Shown here one piece after another: positions 51,822-62,272 of a stretch of DNA of 64,000 nt; position 1 is the stretch's first letter; the number at the start of each line of letters is the position of its first letter. Under the pieces are notes generated by a model. The model was not told the DNA's origin. It did no database searches and saw nothing but the letters and a program-made list of their open reading frames with translations. This stretch comes from Veillonellaceae bacterium (GTDB lineage Bacteria > Bacillota_C > Negativicutes > UBA1444), in the NCBI GenBank assembly GCA_012798135.1, contig JAAZNU010000046.1, positions 62,001 through 126,000 on the forward strand. The letters are read 5' to 3'. A program made the position numbers and the translations under genes.

Positions 51822-52011
51822 CAAGCAGGCTGTTAGTGTCTGACCGTCCAAACAGGGTACTCGCTTCAACCTGCCGATCTTCAAAATCGTGTTCAGGCCC
51901 TTTCGAAGTCAGCCCAGTCGGTATCGATTAACAAATTCGTCAACAATTCCAGCGCAGTCAGCTTCTATATCATACCGCAGATTTCCACGCCCGACATCGC
52001 GGGGTAATTTA
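51822..52011. other. Non-coding gap before the hydF operon promoter
   Basis: About 190 bases with no gene, repeat or terminator I can support. Short stretches read like broken protein code (for instance around 51930-51990) but contain stops in the relevant frames and cannot be assigned. Confidence 0.4.
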
Positions 52012-52040
52012 TTGATAATTTTTCTCCACGGTTTTATAAT
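52012..52040 (+). promoter_or_regulatory. Promoter of the TM1266-aspA-hydF operon
   Basis: TTGATA (52012-52017), a 17-base spacer and TATAAT (52035-52040). The transcript would begin near 52047, giving a 142-base leader. Confidence 0.75.
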
Positions 52041-52046
52041 GGATAC

Positions 52047-52174
52047 AGTAAGCAATCCTGCGGAACAGGGTCCGCCTGACGCCAAGGGATGAACAAGCGA
52101 CTGCCGGGCCTACCCGTCCGTCGTCTTTTGTTTCATCGCTCTGCGCGTTCGGCGCAGAGTTTATTTTGTTTTTT
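52047..52174 (+). promoter_or_regulatory. Structured leader with attenuator upstream of the hydF operon
   Basis: The leader begins with a 5-bp hairpin GCGGA-ACAGGG-TCCGC (52060-52075), whose loop also fits A1/G4, and ends with an 8-bp terminator stem CTCTGCGC/GCGCAGAG (52139-52146 with 52152-52159) followed by TTTATTTTGTTTTTT. The ribosome site GGGGGGAGG begins right after. The 60 bases in between contain more GC-rich stems. I could not match it to a known riboswitch. Confidence 0.55.
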
Positions 52175-52188
52175 GGGGGGAGGAAACC

Positions 52189-52443
52189 ATGAATATTCGC
52201 TTGGGCTTTATCGGCATTGTGATCGATGACCCCAACCGCGCCGCTGAAATCAATAACATTTTGAGCCGGCACGGCCAAATCATCGCCGGCCGGATGGGTA
52301 TACCCCGCATTCTGCATAACGAATCGGGAGTCTCGGTCATCACGCTGATCGTACAGGGGACCACGGATGAAATCGGCGCGCTTACCGGCCAGCTCGGCAA
52401 CATTGCCGGCGTTCAGGTCCGGTCGGCGCTCAGCAACAAATAA
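52189..52443 (+). CDS. TM1266-family [FeFe]-hydrogenase system regulator
   Basis: An 84-residue ACT-like protein of the TM1266 family, which is found in [FeFe]-hydrogenase maturation clusters and thought to be regulatory; it has no DNA-binding domain here. Typical words are RLGFIGIVIDDPNRA and HGQIIAGRMGIP. Start ATG 52189 follows GGGGGGAGGAAACC. It is the first gene of an operon with an aspartase and hydF. The ligand is unknown; a metal or amino acid is possible. Confidence 0.87.
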   Translation: MNIRLGFIGIVIDDPNRAAEINNILSRHGQIIAGRMGIPRILHNESGVSVITLIVQGTTDEIGALTGQLGNIAGVQVRSALSNK

Positions 52444-52464
52444 CAGCGGACGGAAGGTGAACAC

Positions 52465-53895
52465 ATGCGAACCGAAACCGATTTTCTCGGCGCCAAGAAC
52501 GTGCCGGATGATGTTTATTATGGGATTCACACCGCGCGGGCGCTGGAAAATTTTCGCGTGTCACGCCAGACGGTCCATCCCGAACTGATCCGGGCTCTGG
52601 CCACCGTCAAGCAGGCCGCGGCGGAAATGAACATGTCGCTCGGCCTGTTGGATTCACGTCTGGGCTCGGCCATTTTTCAGGCCGCCGCCGAAATTGCCGA
52701 CGGCCGCATGGCCGATCAATTTCCGGTGGACGCTTTGCAGGGCGGAGCTGGCACCTCCACCAACATGAACGTGAATGAGGTCATCGCCAACCGCGCCATC
52801 GAATTGTTGGGCGGAGCCAGGGGCGATTACTCGCTGGTGCATCCGCTGGACCATGTCAACCTGTCCCAATCCACCAACGATGTGTACCCGACAGCCCTGC
52901 GCCTCGCCGCCATCCGCCTGTTGCAGCCTTTGTCGGAAGCCTGCGCCCAGTTGCAGGGAACCTTGCAGAAGAAAGAAGCGGAGTTCGCCGGGATCTTAAA
53001 ACTGGGCCGAACCGAGATGCAGGATGCCGTGCCGGTCACTCTCGGCCAGGAGTTCGCCGCCTGGGCCGAAGCGGTGGCCCGAGACCGCTGGCGCCTCTAT
53101 AAAGTGGAGGAACGCCTGCGGGAGGTGAATCTGGGCGGTACCGCCGTTGGCACCGGCCTCAACGCGGAAAGGAAATACGTATTCGGCGTGGTGGAACGCT
53201 TGCGCGGCCTGACCGGCGTCGGCCTGGCCCGTGACGAGAACATGATGGACACCACCCAGAATGCCGATGTGTTCGTTGAAGTGTCCGGCCTGCTGAAAGC
53301 CTGCGCCGCCACCCTGATCAAAATCAGCAATGATTTGCGCCTGCTGTCTTCCGGGCCGCGCGGTGGATTCGGCGAAATCAGGTTGCCGGATTTACAGGCC
53401 GGCTCCTCGATCATGCCGGGAAAAGTGAATCCGGTCATCCCGGAAATGGTTGCCCAGGTCGGCTATCAAACTATTGCCCGGGATTTGGCGATCACCCTGG
53501 CTGCCCAGGGCGGGCAGCTGGAATTGAACGCCTTTCTGCCACTCGTTGCCGCCAACATCCTGCCGGCGATGGAAGAGCTCACCCAGGCGATGCGCTTGTT
53601 TGCCGACCACTGCATTGCCGGAATCCAGGCGAATCCTGATCGCTGTCTCGCGCATCTGGAAAGCAGCGTGGCCCTGATCACCGCCCTGTCGCCACTCATC
53701 GGCTATGACCGGGCGGCGGCCGTCGCCAAGCAGGCATTGTCGGAACAGTCTTCGGTCAGGCAGGCCCTGCTGGCCGCCGGCTTATTTACCAGCGCCGAAC
53801 TGGATGCCCTGTTGCGGCCGGAAGCCTTGACCCGTCCCGGAATGATCAAGCCGCCTGCGCCCAATAAACCGAAGGAGGATTCGTCCCATGTTTGA
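52465..53895 (+). CDS. aspA: Aspartate ammonia-lyase
   Basis: A 476-residue fumarase/aspartase-superfamily enzyme that interconverts aspartate with fumarate and ammonia. The signature GSSIMPGKVNPVIPE sits at 313-327, and AGTSTNMNVNEVIANRA and NLSQSTNDVYPTALR are typical of AspA; fumarase remains possible. Start ATG 52465 follows GAAGGTG. It overlaps hydF by eight bases. Aspartases are recurrent in [FeFe]-hydrogenase maturation operons, where an ammonia or amino-acid supply for H-cluster assembly has been suspected, not proven. Confidence 0.9.
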   Translation: MRTETDFLGAKNVPDDVYYGIHTARALENFRVSRQTVHPELIRALATVKQAAAEMNMSLGLLDSRLGSAIFQAAAEIADGRMADQFPVDALQGGAGTSTNMNVNEVIANRAIELLGGARGDYSLVHPLDHVNLSQSTNDVYPTALRLAAIRLLQPLSEACAQLQGTLQKKEAEFAGILKLGRTEMQDAVPVTLGQEFAAWAEAVARDRWRLYKVEERLREVNLGGTAVGTGLNAERKYVFGVVERLRGLTGVGLARDENMMDTTQNADVFVEVSGLLKACAATLIKISNDLRLLSSGPRGGFGEIRLPDLQAGSSIMPGKVNPVIPEMVAQVGYQTIARDLAITLAAQGGQLELNAFLPLVAANILPAMEELTQAMRLFADHCIAGIQANPDRCLAHLESSVALITALSPLIGYDRAAAVAKQALSEQSSVRQALLAAGLFTSAELDALLRPEALTRPGMIKPPAPNKPKEDSSHV

Positions 53896-55120
53896 AACCC
53901 CACGCGGCAACCGTCTCCATATCGCCCTGTTCGGACGACGCAACGCCGGCAAGTCCAGCCTGATCAACGCCCTGACCAACCAGTCCCTGGCCATCGTTTC
54001 CGCCGTGGCCGGAACCACGACCGACCCGGTGTACAAATCGATGGAAATATTGCCGATTGGGCCGGTAGTGGTCATCGACACGGCCGGTCTCGACGATGTC
54101 GGCGAACTGGGAGAGCTGCGCATCGCCAAATCCCTGGAAGTCCTGCGCAAAACCGATCTTGTGCTCTTGGTTGTCGACGCCGCCGTCGGCATCGGCGACC
54201 CGGAGAAAACTCTGGCGCTGAGATGCGCCGAACAAAAGATCCCGTTTATCCTGGCCTTCAATAAATCGGATCTGCGGGAAGTCGCCGAAGACCTTCTGGA
54301 ATCGGCCCGCCGGGACTTGGGCGCCGTGGCCGCTGTCGCCGTCAGCGCCCAGGAACGGCGAGGGATCGGCGAACTGAAAATCGCCATGGTCCGCCATGCC
54401 CCGGCCCATTGGGACACTCAGACCATTGTCGGCGATCTGCTCCAGCCCGGCGACATTGCCGTCCTGGTAGTACCGATCGACTTGGCCGCGCCCGCCGGCC
54501 GGCTTATTTTACCCCAGGTGCAGATGATCCGCGACATCCTGGACCATGATGCCCTGGCCTATACGGTCAAGGAACGGGAACTGAAGGAATGCATCGCCAG
54601 TCTGAACCGCAAACCCCGAATCGTAATCACCGATTCCCAGGTGTTTCTGAAATCAGACGCCGACACACCGCCGGATGTCCTGCTTACATCCTTCTCGATT
54701 CTGTTTGCCCGCTATAAGGGCGACCTGGAAACGATGGTGCGCGGCGCCAAAGCCATTGACCGTCTGAAACCCGGAGACAAGGTGCTCATCAGCGAATCCT
54801 GCACCCATCACCGGGTGGAGGATGACATCGGCACCGTAAAAATTCCCCGTTGGTTGCGCCAACATGTCGGCGGCGAACTGATTGTCGACCATTCCAGTGG
54901 TCTGACTTTTCCGCAGAATTTGAGCGAGTACAAACTAGTGCTGCACTGCGGCGCCTGCATGACCAACCGGCGCGAAATGCTGGCCCGGATCGTTCAGGTT
55001 CAACAGGCCGGCGTTCCCATCGTCAACTACGGTGTGGCCATTGCCGCCCTGATGGGCATTCTGCACCGCGCCCTGTCACCGTTTCCCCTGTTGCAGGAAA
55101 TTTTGGACGAGGACGAATAG
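53888..55120 (+). CDS. hydF: [FeFe]-hydrogenase maturation GTPase HydF
   Basis: A 410-residue scaffold that carries the H-cluster precursor and hands it to hydrogenase. The N-terminus is a GTPase: P-loop GRRNAGKSS, GTTTDP, DTAGLDD and NKSD. The dimerisation domain follows, and the C-terminus has the cluster-binding ligands Cys305-x-His307 and His353-Cys354-x-x-Cys357, matching the CxHx(44-53)HCxxC rule exactly (45 residues between). Start ATG 53888 follows GGAGGATTCGTCCC. hydE and hydG are absent from this window. A terminator follows directly. Confidence 0.96.
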   Translation: MFETPRGNRLHIALFGRRNAGKSSLINALTNQSLAIVSAVAGTTTDPVYKSMEILPIGPVVVIDTAGLDDVGELGELRIAKSLEVLRKTDLVLLVVDAAVGIGDPEKTLALRCAEQKIPFILAFNKSDLREVAEDLLESARRDLGAVAAVAVSAQERRGIGELKIAMVRHAPAHWDTQTIVGDLLQPGDIAVLVVPIDLAAPAGRLILPQVQMIRDILDHDALAYTVKERELKECIASLNRKPRIVITDSQVFLKSDADTPPDVLLTSFSILFARYKGDLETMVRGAKAIDRLKPGDKVLISESCTHHRVEDDIGTVKIPRWLRQHVGGELIVDHSSGLTFPQNLSEYKLVLHCGACMTNRREMLARIVQVQQAGVPIVNYGVAIAALMGILHRALSPFPLLQEILDEDE

Positions 55121-55124
55121 CGTT

Positions 55125-55164
55125 AAAGAAAAAATTCGGGCTGATAACCCGAATTTTTTCTTTA
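55125..55164. terminator. Bidirectional terminator after hydF
   Basis: A long perfect stem (AAAGAAAAAATTCGGG at about 55125-55140 with its complement at 55148-55163) flanked by A and T runs lies between convergent hydF and the chemoreceptor. Confidence 0.85.
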
Positions 55165-55201
55165 CCATACTCCTTGCCTTGCCGCTTCTGGTTGGCAAGA
55201 G

Positions 55202-56944
55202 TCAAACCTTAAACCGGTTCACCGCCTGCTGCAATTCTTCGGCAAATTTCGTCAATTCATGCCCGGCCGACGCAATTTCCTGCATAGCGGCGGATTGTTC
55301 CTGCGTGGCGGCCGACACATTCTGCGTTTGTTGCGCCGCGGTATCACCGATGGATTTCAGGTCGTTCATCGCTTGCAGGATCTGGGCATTTCCCTGGGCC
55401 AGCGAAGCAAACGATTCATTGATAATCCGAACCTGCTCTGAGACCGCCGCCACCAGTGTCCGAATTTCCTGGAAGGACTGACCGGCCGTGCGAACGACCT
55501 CGGCGCCGGTGCGAACCTCCTGCGTCCCGACCGCCATCGCGGCAACCGCATTTTCCGTCTCCGCCTGAATTCCCGCAATCAGGCCGGCAATTTGCTGAGC
55601 GGCCTGGTCGGACTGCTCCGCCAACTTGCGCACCTCTTCCGCCACCACGGAAAATCCTTTGCCGGATTCGCCGGCCCGTGCGGCTTCAATCGCGGCATTC
55701 AGCGCCAACAGATTGGTTTGTCCGGCGATATCGGAAATAGTTTCCACAATGTGGCCGATCTCCTGCGACATTGTCCCCAATTTGGCAACGACTGCCGCCG
55801 AATGTTCCACCGTTTCTTCGATCTGATCCATTTGCTTCACGGCCCGCTCCGCCGCCATCTCACCATGCTCGGCCTTGCTCGCCGCCGTCCGGGAGCTTTC
55901 AGCCGCCTCGGCGGCCTGCCCGGTCATCCGGCGGGCATCCTCCGCGCTTCGGGCAACACTATCCATGACCGTCTCAATGGTTTTATTCTGATTGTCGGCT
56001 CCGGCCGCCACTGCCGAAATGGCTTCGGCGACAGAATTGGCCGATTCGGCGGACTGATCGACATTCGTTCCCAGTTGGTCGGCGGCCCGGCTCACCAACT
56101 CCGAATTCTGCCGAATATTCAAGACCAATGATTTCAGATGTTCCTGCATCCGGTTCATGGCGGCGCCGACTTCGCCGATTTCGTCCTTCGACGCAATGCC
56201 GATGGTCCGGGTCAGATCGCCCTGCGAATATAAAGCCGCGCCCTCGGCCAGGTTTTTCAGAGGGCGGCGAAGCGCCCGGGGCAGAATAATACTGAGCAAA
56301 ATTCCAATCACCAGGGCAACCGCGCCCACACCCCCCGCAAACAGGATCGCCTGTCGAGCGGCAGCGGACAGTGCTTCGACCGTTTCGGCCACAATTCGCT
56401 CGTCCGCATCCGCTAGATTGAGAATATTTCGTTTGACAGACTGTGCTTCCGAGTTGAACGTGATGGCCAGGGATATTGCCTGAATCCGTTTGGCTTCGAC
56501 TGTTTCCGCCGTATTGGCCGCGTCACGCTGGGCCCGTGTCGCTGCATAATATTCTTTGACGGCCGGCACCAACTGACCCGTCATTTTCATTTTATAGTCA
56601 ATGACCTCTTTGACCAATGAGTTCACATTTTCTCGGGCCTTTTCATCCTCCAGCAACTTTTTCAAGTCGTCCGCCATCTTGGCGATGTTGGTGGCCGAAC
56701 CTTCCGCCTGGTGAATGTAATTATCGTCGCCGAAGGCCACAAAGCCCCGGATGCAGGACAAAATGTTGCCGGCTTCCGAGTCCATCTTCATTTCCAGCAC
56801 CAGACGCCGATTGGTTTCGTGCAGGGCTTCCATCTGGTTCTGCGCCGCCTGCAGCGAGTACAGCGCAATCGCCGCCATCAAGCCAACCATGACCAGCATA
56901 GCCACAAATCCGGCGCCAATCTTGGTTCCGATTCGCATCTGCAT
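55202..56944 (-). CDS. Membrane methyl-accepting chemotaxis protein
   Basis: About 580 residues. A first membrane helix ([20 protein letters not shown]), an extracytoplasmic four-helix-like sensor region of about 165 residues, a second helix ([22 protein letters not shown]), a HAMP domain ([20 protein letters not shown]) and a C-terminal MCP hairpin with [26 protein letters not shown] in pieces ([24 protein letters not shown]). I start at ATG 56944 with GGGGGTG upstream because it gives a normal MCP N-terminus; ATG 56995 (with AGGAG) is an alternative. It lies next to an amino-acid-type binding protein, which might present a ligand to it. Confidence 0.9.
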   Translation of the reverse strand: MQMRIGTKIGAGFVAMLVMVGLMAAIALYSLQAAQNQMEALHETNRRLVLEMKMDSEAGNILSCIRGFVAFGDDNYIHQAEGSATNIAKMADDLKKLLEDEKARENVNSLVKEVIDYKMKMTGQLVPAVKEYYAATRAQRDAANTAETVEAKRIQAISLAITFNSEAQSVKRNILNLADADERIVAETVEALSAAARQAILFAGGVGAVALVIGILLSIILPRALRRPLKNLAEGAALYSQGDLTRTIGIASKDEIGEVGAAMNRMQEHLKSLVLNIRQNSELVSRAADQLGTNVDQSAESANSVAEAISAVAAGADNQNKTIETVMDSVARSAEDARRMTGQAAEAAESSRTAASKAEHGEMAAERAVKQMDQIEETVEHSAAVVAKLGTMSQEIGHIVETISDIAGQTNLLALNAAIEAARAGESGKGFSVVAEEVRKLAEQSDQAAQQIAGLIAGIQAETENAVAAMAVGTQEVRTGAEVVRTAGQSFQEIRTLVAAVSEQVRIINESFASLAQGNAQILQAMNDLKSIGDTAAQQTQNVSAATQEQSAAMQEIASAGHELTKFAEELQQAVNRFKV

Positions 56945-57017
56945 GAATACACCCCCGAAAAACAGCTTACAGATATACTGAATTCTGGAAATCATCGCAT
57001 TCTCCTGCAAATTGTCG

Positions 57018-57048
57018 AAAAAAACCGGCCAATTCGGCCGGTTTTTTC
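57018..57048. terminator. Terminator after the orphan binding protein gene
   Basis: ACCGGCC/GGCCGGT stem with AATTC loop is flanked by six A and six T. It separates the binding protein gene from the chemoreceptor on the minus strand. Confidence 0.8.
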
Positions 57049-57115
57049 AGAACAGCGATAAAAATATTCACTGAATACGAAATTCAGGGCAAAAGCAACT
57101 GTCCGTCCCTTACGT

Positions 57116-58291
57116 TCACGGCTTGACGGTGGTCTTGTAAACCATCTTGCCATTCTTCATCTCGATAATCACAGCGCTCTTCACCGCATCGTGATTTGCA
57201 TTCAAAGTAGTCGCGCCGGTAACCGCCGGAAAATCCTTGGTGGCGGCCAGGGCGGCCTGAATTTTGGCCGGATCGGCGGCGCCGGCCCGCTTGATGGCGT
57301 CGGCCAGCACGTAAGCGGCGTCATAACCCAACACCGCCATGGCATCAGGCATAACTCCATATTCCTTCTTATACGCGTCGACAAATTTCTTGGAAGCCGC
57401 ACTGGTATCTTCCGGCGAATAATGATTGGTAAAGAAAGTATTATTCATGCCGGCCGCTCCGCCGATTTCAACCAGTTTCGGCGAATCCCAGCCGTCGCCA
57501 CCGACGATGGGAACGGTGAGCCCCATTTCACGGGCCTGCTTGGCAATCAGGCCGACTTCTTCATAATACCCCGGCAAATAAATGACTTCAGGGCCAATGG
57601 CTTTGATCTTCGTCAGGATAGCCTTGAAATCCTTATCCTTTTGGAGATATGCTTCTTCGCCGGCAATCGCGCCGCCGCCCTTGGTAAACGCCTCTTTAAA
57701 GAATTTAGCCAGACCCTTGCTGTAATCGCTGGAGTTGTCGATCAACACGACCGCTTTCTTCAGTTTGAGATCCTTCAGGACGAAGTTGGCGCCGACTGTT
57801 CCCTGGAACGGGTCGATAAAGCAGACCCGGAACGTGTAAGGTTTGACCTTGCCTGTTTTTTCGTCCACAGTCACTTTGGGATTCGTTGTGGCCGCCGCCA
57901 CGAACGGGATCTTGTTAGCCTCATTGACCGCCGATCCGGCTATGCCGTTGGAGCTGGTGGTAAAGCCGACCACCGCCACAACTTTGTCCTGCGTAATGAC
58001 CTTGGTCATCGCATTGGCCGATTCGGAAGGTTCGCCTTTGTTGTCGGCGCTGACCATTGTCACCTGTTTGCCGAGGATGCCGCCGGCAGCGTTGATTTCC
58101 TTGAATGCCAATTTGGTGCCGTTATTGGCGGCGGTCCCAAACGAGGCCGTACCGCCTGTCATTTCATAAACAACTCCAATTTTAATATCTTTGGAATCCG
58201 CCGGTTTTCCCGGAGCGCCGCCACAACCTGCAACCGCAAATGCGACTGCCAGCAGCAAGGCCATTACCTGAAACATACCTTTTCTGTTCAT
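57116..58291 (-). CDS. Orphan amino-acid-type ABC substrate-binding lipoprotein
   Basis: A 391-residue LivK-type lipoprotein with lipobox AFAVAGC. Mature fold words: IGVVYEMTGGTASFGTA, NAAGGILGKQVTMVSAD, VVAVVGFTTSSNGIAG, IYLPGYYEEVGLIAKQA. It has no permease or ATPase genes next to it and may use the livHMGF subunits or another set. Start ATG 58291 follows GAGGAGG. A promoter with perfect TATAAT and an attenuated leader precede it. Placement between hutH and an MCP gene suggests an amino acid or related nitrogen compound, but this is inference. Confidence 0.89.
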   Translation of the reverse strand: MNRKGMFQVMALLLAVAFAVAGCGGAPGKPADSKDIKIGVVYEMTGGTASFGTAANNGTKLAFKEINAAGGILGKQVTMVSADNKGEPSESANAMTKVITQDKVVAVVGFTTSSNGIAGSAVNEANKIPFVAAATTNPKVTVDEKTGKVKPYTFRVCFIDPFQGTVGANFVLKDLKLKKAVVLIDNSSDYSKGLAKFFKEAFTKGGGAIAGEEAYLQKDKDFKAILTKIKAIGPEVIYLPGYYEEVGLIAKQAREMGLTVPIVGGDGWDSPKLVEIGGAAGMNNTFFTNHYSPEDTSAASKKFVDAYKKEYGVMPDAMAVLGYDAAYVLADAIKRAGAADPAKIQAALAATKDFPAVTGATTLNANHDAVKSAVIIEMKNGKMVYKTTVKP

Positions 58292-58393
58292 TTTTTGTCC
58301 TCCTCGCCTTTTTATGAAATCATGCACCCCAACGTTGCTCCGCGTTATCGCCGCCTTTCAGGTCCGGCTCCCTGCCGCAGGTTCGCATTTCGG

Positions 58394-58457
58394 CAAAATA
58401 AAAAAAGCCTTTCGGCTGGATGCTCGAAAAGCACCCCGCCCAAAGGCTTCTTTGCCC
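58394..58457 (-). promoter_or_regulatory. Candidate ANTAR-responsive attenuator of the orphan binding protein
   Basis: Minus strand: GGGC-AAAGAA-GCCT (58444-58457) is a hexaloop with A1 and G4. Its 3' arm is part of the 5' arm of a terminator, whose arms are 58438-58449 and 58405-58416 and whose T tract is TTTTTTTATTTT (58393-58404). The two forms are exclusive. A second hexaloop is not obvious here, unlike the amt leaders. The rest of the leader to the start codon (58292-58393) shows only a small CCTG-CGG-CAGG hairpin. Confidence 0.58.
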
Positions 58458-58496
58458 AAGATAAACATTTATTTGCAACCAACGTTCTTGAAGATG

Positions 58497-58525
58497 ATTA
58501 TAGTACTTCAGTTTTGCTTTTTCAA
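58497..58525 (-). promoter_or_regulatory. Promoter of the orphan binding protein gene
   Basis: On the minus strand TTGAAA (58520-58525) and a perfect TATAAT (58497-58502) are separated by 17 bases. The transcript would start near 58490, making a 200-base leader. Confidence 0.8.
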
Positions 58526-58580
58526 GCATTTTTATAAAAAAGTTACATATTCATTGTGCCGTTGAAATGATTTTGTCCCG

Positions 58581-60137
<1,557 letters not shown>

Positions 60138-60184
60138 TCTTTCTCCTCCTGCCGTCCTTGTCCGGGCGGAACGAATAGCCGCCG

Positions 60185-60751
60185 TCACGGCGCCAACGCC
60201 AGCGCATACGCAAAAGCGGCCACCCCGCAGGCGCCCGCGATTGCGCCGCCATACCAATAAACATGATTTTTGCTGATGGAGGCCAGCGACGACAACAAAA
60301 TGCCGATTTGAAGCAATATCAACGCTTCGCCGAATCGCATACCGTGTTTTTGGTACTGATCGCGAGCCGCCTCCAGTTTCTGAGCGGCCGCCATGATTTC
60401 ATTTTTTTCCAGCTTATAGCGGGTCACTTCCCGGTCGTACGCGGCGATCTTCGCCTGATAGGCTTCCGCTGCCGTCGGGGCGGATAATCTGGCCAGCTCC
60501 AGAGCGTCACGTTGAGTCTGATAAGCGGTTTCCTTGATGCTTTTCGCCTGATAGTACGCCCACTGATCCGATGCCTGGCTTTGCGCCAGTACCATCTTGG
60601 TGCTGTACCCGCCAGCCTTGAAGGAAGACAGGGTGGCGCAGACCGCCAGCACGAGGGTCGTGACGGCAATGAGGGTCGGAATCCGTTCTTTCCATTTGGC
60701 AGGAGGCGCCGTAGCCGTTTCCGGCTGGTTGATTTTGCTGTCCGTGTCCAT
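60185..60751 (-). CDS. DUF4337-like membrane protein
   Basis: A 188-residue protein with three predicted membrane segments: one near residues 25-45 and two near the C-terminus (ALILLQIGILLSSLASI, YGGAIAGACGVAAFAYALAL). The middle is a coiled-coil-like helix, and the words SDQWAYYQAKSIKE match the DUF4337 family. No function is known. It begins upstream of hutH on the same strand; the two may be co-transcribed, with no functional link evident. Confidence 0.8.
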   Translation of the reverse strand: MDTDSKINQPETATAPPAKWKERIPTLIAVTTLVLAVCATLSSFKAGGYSTKMVLAQSQASDQWAYYQAKSIKETAYQTQRDALELARLSAPTAAEAYQAKIAAYDREVTRYKLEKNEIMAAAQKLEAARDQYQKHGMRFGEALILLQIGILLSSLASISKNHVYWYGGAIAGACGVAAFAYALALAP

Positions 60752-60857
60752 TTAAGTCTTCTTCATCCTTTCCGGTATATGCTCACACAATAAGTGTCTC
60801 AGACATGCTATTATTTTATCCCGTTTGCGGGGCTGCGAACAGTGTTCAAAAATGATT

Positions 60858-61724
60858 TCAGTCGTTCCGGTAAGGTTTTCGCAACGCCAGAAATTCGTGG
60901 CGGCGACGCATAAAATCGGCTTTGATGGCTTCCAACCTTTGCGCATGTTCCGCCATTCCCGCCGCCGAATAGCGAAAATGTTCCATCGCCGGCCAAACCG
61001 GCTGCAGTTTCACCGCAGCGCCGGTCGGCGCCTCGCGCAAATTCCCGGTGGCACCGCAAATCGCGCATCGCAAGCCGCCAGTGGCCGAGATTCGCAATAT
61101 TCCGCAACCGCAGGCGGGACAGACAAGGTCGGCGGCCTCGGTTGATTGCCGGATCGCCGCCGCTTCAGCGAATTCCGCCGCAGGCGCCCCGGTCGGCAAC
61201 AACCGGCAGGCCAATTCCCTGGCTCGCCGCAAAATTTCCGGCTGGACCGTCTCCCCCGGATTCGCCGCCTGTACCGGCAACACGCCGACCACATCCAGGT
61301 GCAGAAACCGGGCGACGCTGACACTCGCTTCCACGCCGTAGCCCTGCCACCCTTCAACGCCGTAAGGAACCGCGACCACACAGCGGCGACCGGCATATGT
61401 TTCGCCCTCATTTAACACGCTGATCAGGCGGTCGCATAACAGCTTCAAGCTGGTATTCATGCCCAGGAAATATACTGGCGACGCGAGAATGATCGCGTCC
61501 GCTTCCCGGATCGCTTGCAGTATCACTGCCAAATCATCCGCAATCACGCAGCCGTTTCCCGCCGGCAAACAAGCGTAGCAGGCTCGGCATGGCTCTAAAT
61601 GATAATCCGCCAGCCGAAGCATTCCTTTTTCCGTTGCCGCCGGCAACGCCGCCAACATTTCCTTTGCCAGTATTTCCGAGTTGCCGGTCTTACGAGTCGA
61701 AGCCACAATCGCCAATACTTTCAT
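60858..61724 (-). CDS. Flavodoxin-like iron-sulfur flavoprotein with C-terminal zinc ribbon
   Basis: A 288-residue protein. The N-terminus is an NADPH-dependent FMN reductase/flavodoxin fold (LAIVASTRKTGNSEILA for FMN phosphate), with CRACYACLPAGNGC where ISF-type proteins hold an iron-sulfur cluster. The C-terminal 100 residues add a zinc-ribbon-like segment (CPACGCGIL then CAIC) and a basic tail. It probably carries out electron transfer or flavin reduction; the target is unknown. The small CGGC protein starts upstream on the same strand. Confidence 0.84.
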   Translation of the reverse strand: MKVLAIVASTRKTGNSEILAKEMLAALPAATEKGMLRLADYHLEPCRACYACLPAGNGCVIADDLAVILQAIREADAIILASPVYFLGMNTSLKLLCDRLISVLNEGETYAGRRCVVAVPYGVEGWQGYGVEASVSVARFLHLDVVGVLPVQAANPGETVQPEILRRARELACRLLPTGAPAAEFAEAAAIRQSTEAADLVCPACGCGILRISATGGLRCAICGATGNLREAPTGAAVKLQPVWPAMEHFRYSAAGMAEHAQRLEAIKADFMRRRHEFLALRKPYRND

Positions 61725-61766
61725 GATTCACGGCCGCCCCCTGTTACTGTACTCATTCAGCGCAAG

Positions 61767-62096
61767 TCAAGATGATGCGTCAATATTTTTCATTACGGTT
61801 GATCGCAGTATCGCCGCCACTTTTGCCGGCAGTTCGGCTTCGGCGACCGGTTCACGTTGCACAGACTCCCCGGCCACCAGAATAACTGGACGGCATTCGT
61901 TTTGGAACTGCTTCCGAACACATCCCACAGCACAGCCATTGACCAGCAAAACGGCCTCATAGTCGCTTTCTCGCAGCGTCACCAGTTTCCATTCCGAATC
62001 ATCGTCCGCCAACAGCACCGCCAGCTTGCCGACCAATTCCGTCCGGTCGATGGCCGCATTGCAGCCGCCGCAATATTTGACGGCCAACTTTTTCAT
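61767..62096 (-). CDS. Small CGGCN-motif protein of unknown function
   Basis: A 109-residue protein beginning KKLAVKYCGGCNAAIDR, with two further Cys in NGCAVGC. Four conserved-looking cysteines suggest a metal or iron-sulfur site. I do not recognise the family with confidence. It has AAGGAG 11 bases before ATG 62096 and lies 42 bases upstream of the flavodoxin-like gene, so the two could be co-transcribed redox partners. Confidence 0.7.
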   Translation of the reverse strand: MKKLAVKYCGGCNAAIDRTELVGKLAVLLADDDSEWKLVTLRESDYEAVLLVNGCAVGCVRKQFQNECRPVILVAGESVQREPVAEAELPAKVAAILRSTVMKNIDASS

Positions 62097-62272
62097 CGTA
62101 CTGACTTCTCCTTAACAGCGACCGCTAATTTTTTCTTCACGCCCGCAAACCGGCTCACTCCGGTGCGCCCGCCTTCCCCTGACGGGAGGCGCTCCTCTTG
62201 CCATAACGCAGCAAATCGGATAAAATGTCATCATGTGCTGTGCAAATGTTCACTGGAAAAGGAGTCTTGCGT

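Noticed and set aside
52060..52075. Hydrogenase-operon leader as a full ANTAR target
   Set aside because: Only one A1/G4 hexaloop is present and it does not overlap the terminator, so I list it as a general structured leader instead.
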